This document shows, in pieces, positions 44,955-50,011 of a stretch of 50,011 nt of DNA. The DNA lies in NCBI RefSeq assembly GCF_937892565.1, contig NZ_CALAHQ010000056.1, positions 1 to 50,011 on the forward strand. Direction: 5' to 3'. The position numbers and the translations under genes are program-made. The DNA is from an uncultured Roseicyclus sp. (GTDB lineage: Bacteria; Pseudomonadota; Alphaproteobacteria; Rhodobacterales; Rhodobacteraceae). Below the pieces are notes generated by a model, which saw nothing but the letters and a program-made list of their open reading frames with translations, had not been told where the DNA came from and ran no database searches. Positions within the stretch are counted from its first letter, which is position 1, and every line of letters begins with the position of its first letter.

Positions 44955-45488
44955 TTACTTCTTCTTGCCTTCCTTGCGGAAGATATACTCGCCCTTGTAG
45001 CGAATGCCTTTGCCTTTGTAGGGCTCGGGCGCGCGCCACTCGCGGATGTTGGCGGCCACCTGGCCCACCAGCTGCTGGTCAATGCCTTCGACGATGATTT
45101 CCGTGTTCTTGGGGGTCGTGACCGTCACGCCCGCCGGAACGTCGAAATCGACATCATGGCTATATCCCAAAGCAAGCTTGAGCACGGCGCCCTGTGCGTT
45201 GGCGCGGTAACCCACACCCTGGATTTCCAGCTCGCGCTTGAAGCCCGTGCTGACGCCGGTCACCAGATTGGCAACCATGGAGCGCGACATGCCCCATTGC
45301 TGACGGGCGCGCTTGGACTTGCCGCGCGGAATGACCGACACGGCGTTGTCGGCGAGCGTCAGGGTGACGTCGTCGGTTGCGGTAAAGGTGCGGGTGCCCT
45401 TGGGCCCTGTCACCTCGATGGTCTGACCCGAGACGGAGGCGGACACCCCCGACGGCAGTCCGACCGGTTTTTTCCCAATACGAGACAT
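44955..45488 (-). CDS. rplF: 50S ribosomal protein L6
   Basis: 177 aa. [41 protein letters not shown] and the C-terminal [11 protein letters not shown] identify L6. The start is ATG 45488, 13 nt after rpsH. Confidence 0.98.
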   Translation of the reverse strand: MSRIGKKPVGLPSGVSASVSGQTIEVTGPKGTRTFTATDDVTLTLADNAVSVIPRGKSKRARQQWGMSRSMVANLVTGVSTGFKRELEIQGVGYRANAQGAVLKLALGYSHDVDFDVPAGVTVTTPKNTEIIVEGIDQQLVGQVAANIREWRAPEPYKGKGIRYKGEYIFRKEGKKK

Positions 45489-45501
45489 GAGCCGTTCCTC
45501 C

Positions 45502-45894
45502 TCAGAACACGGTGCAGAGCACTTCGCCGCCGACATTGTGCGCGCGGGCGGAGGCATCGGTCATCACGCCCTTGGACGTGGAGACGATGGAAACGCCCAG
45601 GCCCTGACGGACCTGCGGAATGTCGTCCACGCCCAGATAGACGCGACGGCCGGGTTTCGACACACGCTTGAGTTCGCGGATGACCGGGGTGCCTTCGTAA
45701 TACTTCAGGCTGATTTCGAAGGCCGGGTGGCCGTTCACATCGGTCGCGGACTCATAGCCACGGATATACCCCTCGGATGCCAGCACATCGAGCACGCGGG
45801 CGCGCTGTTTGGAGGCGGGGGTCATGACGGTGGACTTTCCACGCATCTGCGAGTTGCGGATGCGGGTCAGCATATCGCCGATAGGATCATTCAT
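45502..45894 (-). CDS. rpsH: 30S ribosomal protein S8
   Basis: 130 aa. [44 protein letters not shown] and the C-terminal [26 protein letters not shown] identify S8, the central-domain binder that also represses the spc operon in E. coli. Confidence 0.99.
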   Translation of the reverse strand: MNDPIGDMLTRIRNSQMRGKSTVMTPASKQRARVLDVLASEGYIRGYESATDVNGHPAFEISLKYYEGTPVIRELKRVSKPGRRVYLGVDDIPQVRQGLGVSIVSTSKGVMTDASARAHNVGGEVLCTVF

Positions 45895-45906
45895 CGGGCG
45901 CTCTCC

Positions 45907-46212
45907 TTACCAGCTCGACTTGACCATGCCGGGGATCTGACCCATCGAGGCCAGATCGCGCAGCATGATCCGCGACATTTTCAGCTTGCGGTAGTAGGCC
46001 TTGGGCCGACCGGTGAGCTGGCAGCGGTTGTGAAGCCGTGTGGGCGAAGAATTGCGCGGCAGCTTCGCCAGTTTCAGGCGGGCCTTGAAGCGCTCTTCCA
46101 TCGGCTTGTGTTCATCGGTTGCGATCTCTTTCAGCGCCGCGCGCTTGGCGGCGAAACGCGCCACCAGCTTTTGACGCTTGAGTTCGCGGTTCACCATGGA
46201 AACTTTGGCCAT
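45907..46212 (-). CDS. rpsN: 30S ribosomal protein S14
   Basis: 101 aa, the zinc-free form without CXXC motifs. [39 protein letters not shown] ends as usual for S14. Confidence 0.99.
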   Translation of the reverse strand: MAKVSMVNRELKRQKLVARFAAKRAALKEIATDEHKPMEERFKARLKLAKLPRNSSPTRLHNRCQLTGRPKAYYRKLKMSRIMLRDLASMGQIPGMVKSSW

Positions 46213-46232
46213 GTGTCTCTCTCCCTCTTGCG

Positions 46233-46793
46233 TCAGGCGTTAAAAGGCATGTTGAAGTGCTTGAGCAGCGCCTTCGCTTCGGCATCGGACTTTGCAGTCG
46301 TGACGATAACGATGTCGAGGCCCCAGACTTCATCGACCTTGTCAAAGTTGATCTCGGGGAACACGATGTGTTCCTTGATCCCCATCGCAAAGTTGCCGCG
46401 CCCGTCAAAGGCGGGCTTTACGCCGCGAAAGTCGCGGATGCGTGGCATCGCAACGGTGATCAGGCGGTCCATGAAGTCATACATGCGGTCGCCGCGCACC
46501 GTGACCTTGGCGCCCAGCGTCATGCCCTCACGAACCCGAAAGCCCGCGATGGAATTCTTGGCGATGGTTGCCACAGCCCTTTGGCCAGCGATGGTGGACA
46601 GATCCTCGACGGCGGATTTGGCCTTTTTCGAGTCACGCACGGATTCCGCACCGCAGCCAATATTGAGAACGATCTTCTCAAGGCGCGGGATCTGCATGTC
46701 GTTGGAATACCCGAATTCCGACTTCAGCGCGGGTTTGATGACCTCGCGGAAATGGGCCTTGAGGCGTGGGGTGTAAGTTGCGGTATCAAGCAT
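46233..46793 (-). CDS. rplE: 50S ribosomal protein L5
   Basis: 186 aa. [48 protein letters not shown] and the C-terminal [27 protein letters not shown] identify L5. It overlaps the rplX stop by 8 nt, so translation is coupled. Confidence 0.99.
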   Translation of the reverse strand: MLDTATYTPRLKAHFREVIKPALKSEFGYSNDMQIPRLEKIVLNIGCGAESVRDSKKAKSAVEDLSTIAGQRAVATIAKNSIAGFRVREGMTLGAKVTVRGDRMYDFMDRLITVAMPRIRDFRGVKPAFDGRGNFAMGIKEHIVFPEINFDKVDEVWGLDIVIVTTAKSDAEAKALLKHFNMPFNA

Positions 46794-47097
46794 CGATCAC
46801 GTCCCCCGTGGTCTTGGCGACACGCAGCTTCTTGCCGTCTTCGATCTTGAAGCCGACGCGCGTGGGCTTGCCGTTCTTGTCCAGGAGCGACAGGTTCGAC
46901 AGGTCGATCGGCATCGCTTGCGGGATGCGGCCGCCCTGGGTGCTGGCGCTTTGCTTGGTGTGGCGGATGGCGATGTTCACGCCGTCCACGATGGCCTTGC
47001 CGTCCTTGGGCATGACAGAGGTGATCTCACCCGTCTTGCCCTTGTCCTTGCCGGCCAGCACGACGACCTTGTCGCCCTTTTTCAGCTTTGCAGCCAT
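46786..47097 (-). CDS. rplX: 50S ribosomal protein L24
   Basis: 103 aa. [45 protein letters not shown] is the KOW-containing L24 start. ATG 47097 shares one base with the rplN stop (TGATG); a GTG at 47100 adds one residue. Confidence 0.98.
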   Translation of the reverse strand: MAAKLKKGDKVVVLAGKDKGKTGEITSVMPKDGKAIVDGVNIAIRHTKQSASTQGGRIPQAMPIDLSNLSLLDKNGKPTRVGFKIEDGKKLRVAKTTGDVIDA

Positions 47098-47465
47098 CAC
47101 AGCACCTCCGGCGCGAGCGAGATGATCTTCATGAAGTTCTTCGCGCGCAACTCGCGAACCACCGGCCCGAAGATACGGGTGCCGACGGGTTCGTTGTTGT
47201 TGTTGAGGATAACAGCGGCGTTGCGATCAAAGCGGATGGAGGTTCCGTCCTCGCGACGCACTTCCTTGGCGGTGCGAACGACAACGGCCTTGCGGACATC
47301 GCCCTTTTTCACGCGCCCGCGCGGAATGGCCTCTTTCACCGACACCACGATGATGTCGCCGACCGAGGCATACCGGCGGTGCGAGCCGCCCAGAACCTTG
47401 ATGCACTGAACCTTCCGGGCACCGGAATTGTCAGCCACATCCAGATTGGTCTGCATCTGGATCAT
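47097..47465 (-). CDS. rplN: 50S ribosomal protein L14
   Basis: 122 aa. [57 protein letters not shown] is the L14 signature. It contacts the 30S subunit at bridge B8. Confidence 0.99.
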   Translation of the reverse strand: MIQMQTNLDVADNSGARKVQCIKVLGGSHRRYASVGDIIVVSVKEAIPRGRVKKGDVRKAVVVRTAKEVRREDGTSIRFDRNAAVILNNNNEPVGTRIFGPVVRELRAKNFMKIISLAPEVL

Positions 47466-47547
47466 TTGGTTTCTCCCGACGTCCGGGGTCGCCAGTTACG
47501 GACATTGACCCCGGGGTTTCGATCAAACTGAACTGTGCAGGGTCGCG

Positions 47548-47781
47548 TCAGACGCGGTCCAACACCTCCCAGCGCTTGGTTTTCGACTTGGGCGCGCATT
47601 CCTGAATGCGAACGGTGTCACCCACGTTGAACTGGTTGTTCTCGTCATGCGCCCGGTATTTCTTGGATTTCCGGATCGTCTTGGCAAGAACGGGATGCTT
47701 GAAGCGACGCTCGACCGACACGGTGACGGTCTGGGCATTGGCGTTCGAGGTCACGGTGCCTTGCAGGATACGTTTGGGCAT
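47548..47781 (-). CDS. rpsQ: 30S ribosomal protein S17
   Basis: 77 aa. [64 protein letters not shown] identifies S17. Its start shares one base with the rpmC stop. Confidence 0.98.
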   Translation of the reverse strand: MPKRILQGTVTSNANAQTVTVSVERRFKHPVLAKTIRKSKKYRAHDENNQFNVGDTVRIQECAPKSKTKRWEVLDRV

Positions 47782-47990
47782 CAGTTGGCCTCCCCTGCTG
47801 CGGCTGCGGCTTTCTCGTTCAGGATGGTCTTCACGCGGGCGGCGTCACGCTTGACGACACGCATGCGCGCGGTGTTTTCAAGCTGGCCGGTGGCCTGCTG
47901 AAACCGGAGGTTGAAGGCCTCTTTCTTGAGCTGGACAAGCTGGTCACGCAGCTGATCCGGCGTCTTCTCGCGAAGTTCGCTGGCGTTCAT
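47781..47990 (-). CDS. rpmC: 50S ribosomal protein L29
   Basis: 69 aa. [60 protein letters not shown] is a full L29. It is the first gene of this ribosomal block: the usual upstream neighbour rplP is absent and a promoter precedes it. Confidence 0.98.
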   Translation of the reverse strand: MNASELREKTPDQLRDQLVQLKKEAFNLRFQQATGQLENTARMRVVKRDAARVKTILNEKAAAAAGEAN

Positions 47991-48073
47991 CGCCTTGGTC
48001 CTTTCAACATCACGGGGACGCCCCTGTGGACAGGGTCACGCCGATTCCCGTGGAGTTCGGTGAATAGAGGGCG

Positions 48074-48102
48074 CGTATAGGCGCAAAGCCCCGCATCCGC
48101 AA
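48074..48102 (-). promoter_or_regulatory. Sigma-70 promoter for rpmC and the spc operon
   Basis: On the minus strand TTGCGG (48097-48102), a 17-bp spacer and TATACG (48074-48079). The leader to rpmC (about 80 nt) contains a CCCTGT-GG-ACAGGG hairpin at 48022-48035. This suggests that the spc block is transcribed from here and not only from an S10 operon. Confidence 0.6.
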
Positions 48103-48113
48103 CCCCATATTCC

Positions 48114-48150
48114 TTGCCATGCGCGGACAGGCGGTGTATACAAACGTATA
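48114..48150 (+). promoter_or_regulatory. Promoter with overlapping operator for the toxin-antitoxin pair
   Basis: TTGCCA (48114-48119), a 17-bp spacer and TATACA (48137-48142). The -10 box is inside a TATAC-AAAC-GTATA inverted repeat (48137-48150), as expected for antitoxin autorepression. Confidence 0.6.
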
Positions 48151-48166
48151 TCCTCGGGAGAAAAGC

Positions 48167-48391
48167 ATGATCGAGTCCAAGATCCGCAAGGTGGGCAATT
48201 CCGCCGTGATGACCCTGACAGCCGAGATGCTGGCCATCCTCGACGCCAAGGAGGGCGATACCCTTTACGTCGTTCGCGGGGATGATGGGTCGCTGCGCAT
48301 CATGGCCAATGATCCCGCGCTGGCCGCTGCGCTGACGGCGGGTGAGGCCGTGATGGACGAAAACCGCGACCTGCTTCAGGCGCTGGCGTGA
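48167..48391 (+). CDS. AbrB/MazE-type antitoxin
   Basis: A 74-aa protein: MIESKIRKVGNSAVMTLTAEMLAILDAKEGDTLYVVRGDDGSLRIM is a swapped-hairpin AbrB/MazE DNA-binding domain, followed by an acidic helical tail (ALTAGEAVMDENRDLLQALA) that would wrap around the toxin. ATG 48167 has GGGAG eight bases upstream. Its stop overlaps the Doc start (GTGA). It should repress the promoter at 48114-48150 and neutralise the toxin encoded next. Confidence 0.92.
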   Translation: MIESKIRKVGNSAVMTLTAEMLAILDAKEGDTLYVVRGDDGSLRIMANDPALAAALTAGEAVMDENRDLLQALA

Positions 48392-48774
48392 GCATACCTA
48401 TCTGGGTGCCGCTCCGCGCCGTCATCAGCTTTCACGACCGACAGATCGCCCGCCATGGCGGTGCGTCTGGCATGCGTGATCTGACCCTGCTCGAGGCGGC
48501 CTGCGCCCGCCCGCTGAACCGCGCAGCCTATGGCGAGACCGACCTGCATGTTCTGGCGGCCGCTTACGCTTTCGGCATTTGCAAGGCGCATGCCTTTGTT
48601 GACGGGAACAAGCGGACGGCCTTTGTTGCGACGCTGACCTTCCTGCGCCTGAACGGGCTACAGATGCAGCCCGACCCGGCGGATGGCGTGCGGATGATGG
48701 AAGATCTGGCCGCGGACAAGGTGACAGAGGCGGCGTTTGCGGTCTGGCTGGCAGCACTGACGCGACCGGTCTGA
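48388..48774 (+). CDS. doc: Doc-family toxin (Fic fold)
   Basis: A 128-aa protein. HAFVDGNKR at residues 68-76 is the Fic/Doc active site (HxFxxGNKR), with a following TAFVATLTFLRLNG helix. Doc toxins phosphorylate elongation factor EF-Tu and block translation. GTG 48388 overlaps the antitoxin stop. The gene ends 3 nt before the stop of the truncated TIGR02466 copy on the other strand. Confidence 0.93.
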   Translation: MSIPIWVPLRAVISFHDRQIARHGGASGMRDLTLLEAACARPLNRAAYGETDLHVLAAAYAFGICKAHAFVDGNKRTAFVATLTFLRLNGLQMQPDPADGVRMMEDLAADKVTEAAFAVWLAALTRPV

Positions 48775-49026
48775 TCACCCCCACTTGTAGTTGAAGCTCA
48801 CGCTGACCCGGTCATCTTCGTCCATGTTCATCGGCACCTCGTGGCGCAGCCAGCTTTCCCACAAGAGCACGTCACCCGCGACCGGGCCGGGGTAGATGAA
48901 GGCGCGGAGTTCCTCGCGCGCGTCTTTCTTGCGATTGGGGGCGGCCATCATCATCGCATGGCGCGGATCCTCCAGCTTGATCGACCGCGCGCCGGGGGGC
49001 ACCTGCACAACACCTGCGCGGCACAA
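48775..49026 (-). pseudogene. Truncated TIGR02466-type (2OG-Fe(II) oxygenase-like) protein, C-terminal remnant
   Basis: Only the C-terminal part is left. Residues from VQVPPGARSIKLEDPRHAMMMAAP to GDVLLWESWLRHEVPMNMDEDDRVSVSFNYKWG match the end of TIGR02466-type proteins of about 200 aa. Upstream of about 49015 the similarity stops, and the nominal ATG at 49026 reads MCRAGV, unlike the family. The second iron-binding His would be in LRHEVP; the first HxD would be in the missing half. The last 55 bases visible of the second copy (49957-50011) are identical to 48785-48839. This copy is probably not functional. Confidence 0.75.
48785..48839. repeat. Direct repeat, copy 1 (tail of TIGR02466-type gene)
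   Basis: Identical over 55 of 55 bases to 49957-50011, same orientation, 1172 bp apart. The repeat continues past the right edge of the window, so its full length is unknown. Confidence 0.95.
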
Positions 49027-49103
49027 AAGCCGACCGGAAAGCGTGAGCGTTGACTTTAAGCTTTACGCATCGCAGCGTAGCGCAGCGTGTCGGAGGCGTA
49101 ACG

Positions 49104-49928
49104 ATGTCTGTCGTGCTGTTGCTGTTGCTGGGCGTCACTGCCACATTTGCCCTATCGGGGCTTTTTGACGATCCAGAGCCGGCCACCGAACCGGCGGCCG
49201 ACGAGGATTTCAGCGAAATCTGTTGCAGCGAGTTTGAAGACTGCGCAGAGATCGATGAGATCATCATGGGCGATGATGGTGACGACTACTTCTGCGGCTG
49301 CTCATCGAGTGGCCCGGCCGCCACGATCGACGGCGGCGGCGGCAACGACACGCTGGACGCCAACTTTTCTAATAACATCGTTCTTCGCGGCGGCGATGGT
49401 GATGACGTGTTGATAAGCAGGGGCACAAGCTACCAAGGCACGAATTATTTCATCGATATGGATGGCGGCGCGGGTGACGACAGGCTCATCCAACAGGTCG
49501 ATTTGTTCTCCATTTGGTTCAGGAGCGACGGCGGCGAACTCGACAATTATGGCAGCCGTATGACCGGGGGCGCTGGCGCGGACCAGTTCGAGATCGCAAT
49601 GATCGAGCGCGAGCCATTGTACCCCATGACTGAAGACATGAACTTGATAGATGCGGCCACGATCAGGGATTTCGAAGCGGGTATCGACACAATCATCGTT
49701 GACCTGTCCGGCTTGAGTGGCCACGTCGCCGAAAGCGCTTACATGATTGAAAGAAACATTTCCGACAGAACCGACACCGAAATCTGGATCCGGATGATTG
49801 CGGTATCTCCCGACATCAGTGTGCCTTATTGCGACATACTGATCACCGTATCTAATACGAGCGGGCTTAGCTGGGACAACGTGGCCTTCGTCGGAGGGGG
49901 CGCGCCGACATTGACGGGCATGGCGTAA
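49104..49928 (+). CDS. RTX-like calcium-binding repeat protein
   Basis: A 274-aa acidic protein. An N-terminal hydrophobic segment MSVVLLLLLGVTATFALSGLF is a membrane anchor or signal, then an acidic Cys-containing stretch (ICCSEFEDCAEIDEIIMGDDGDDYFCGC) and four RTX-type nonapeptides: GGGGNDTLD, GGDGDDVLI, GGAGDDRLI and GGAGADQFEI. It is likely secreted or surface-anchored and calcium-binding. The C-terminus (VSNTSGLSWDNVAFVGGG) resembles other Rhodobacterales RTX-like proteins. ATG 49104 has GGAGG eight bases upstream. Codon use is less GC-rich than that of its neighbours, and the gene is flanked by the duplicated TIGR02466 tails, which suggests insertion. Confidence 0.8.
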   Translation: MSVVLLLLLGVTATFALSGLFDDPEPATEPAADEDFSEICCSEFEDCAEIDEIIMGDDGDDYFCGCSSSGPAATIDGGGGNDTLDANFSNNIVLRGGDGDDVLISRGTSYQGTNYFIDMDGGAGDDRLIQQVDLFSIWFRSDGGELDNYGSRMTGGAGADQFEIAMIEREPLYPMTEDMNLIDAATIRDFEAGIDTIIVDLSGLSGHVAESAYMIERNISDRTDTEIWIRMIAVSPDISVPYCDILITVSNTSGLSWDNVAFVGGGAPTLTGMA

Positions 49929-49946
49929 CGGGGCGAAACCGGCCCC

Positions 49947-50011
49947 TCACGCCCAGTTGTAGTTGAAGCTCACGCTGACCCGGTCATCTTCGTCCATGTT
50001 CATCGGCACCT
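49947..50011 (-). CDS. TIGR02466-type protein, second copy (partial, N-terminus outside window)
   Basis: The last codons read VPMNMDEDDRVSVSFNYNWA then TGA (49947-49949). The identity to copy 1 covers all but the last few residues, where NWA replaces KWG. The rest of the gene is beyond the window, so whether it is full length cannot be seen. Confidence 0.75.
   Translation of the reverse strand, partial: VPMNMDEDDRVSVSFNYNWA
49957..50011. repeat. Direct repeat, copy 2 (runs off the window)
   Basis: Matches 48785-48839 exactly over the 55 bases visible. Confidence 0.95.

Noticed and set aside
1..50011. CRISPR array, prophage genes, transposases or rRNA genes
   Set aside because: No spaced repeat array, no transposase or integrase motif and no rRNA sequence was found while reading; only the short repeats listed.

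Overview
This window is a high-GC alphaproteobacterial chromosome segment that looks like Rhodobacteraceae (Rhodobacterales). The evidence is the bztABCD-type glutamate/glutamine/aspartate/asparagine ABC operon, the TAXI-type TRAP operon with a DUF1850 gene, the rpmH-rnpA-yidD ... yidC-engB-argB order, DUF1285, ATP12, a compact luxR-luxI pair, and an AerR/PpaA-like cobalamin-binding protein preceded by two TGT-N12-ACA (PpsR/CrtJ-type) sites. That last feature hints at a phototrophic lineage, but no photosynthesis structural gene lies in the window. Genus cannot be assigned from sequence reading alone.

Layout. 1-6639 (minus): four translationally coupled genes, MoxR ATPase > DUF58 > BatA/DUF4159 membrane protein > a second membrane protein with a glutamine-amidotransferase-like fold, cut by the window edge. 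6731-7315: DUF1285. 7338-8183: AerR-like B12 protein, divergent from a three-gene TAXI-TRAP uptake operon (8610-12036). 12070-15447: a regulator-rich accessory stretch with an unrecognised 299-aa protein, a dyad-dense 561-bp intergenic region, a winged-helix regulator, a 95-aa orphan and a WYL regulator. 15532-15608: tRNA-Arg(ACG). 15666-19222 (minus): VTT membrane protein > disulfide-type flavoprotein > sensor histidine kinase. 19504-27328 (plus, with one minus DUF3833 lipoprotein): rpmH, rnpA, yidD, ttcA, yidC, MOSC, engB, argB, a ferredoxin-like protein and a SixA-like phosphatase. 27419-32090 (minus): bztDCBA. 32289-36584 (minus): ATP12, HAD, RluC, CrcB and RarA, mostly stop/start coupled. 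36632-37910 (minus): luxR then luxI. 38291-47990 (minus): the spc/alpha ribosomal cluster from rpmC to rplQ. 48167-48774: an AbrB-like/Doc toxin-antitoxin pair where the S10 half of the ribosomal cluster would be expected. 48775-50011: a truncated TIGR02466-type gene copy, an RTX-like acidic secreted protein, and the tail of a second TIGR02466 copy.

How the parts work together. Most of the window is housekeeping: translation, membrane-protein insertion, tRNA/rRNA modification, arginine synthesis and nutrient uptake. The unusual parts are regulatory or mobile: the B12 protein with its tandem PpsR-like palindromes, the dyad cluster at 13067-13233, a roughly 75-bp three-palindrome repeat present twice (27330-27409 and 35191-35270), the quorum-sensing pair, the toxin-antitoxin pair abutting the ribosomal operon, and the duplicated TIGR02466 tail flanking the RTX-like gene. 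No CRISPR array, prophage, transposase, rRNA gene or replication origin was seen. All family names are assigned from motif reading and need a profile search for confirmation.
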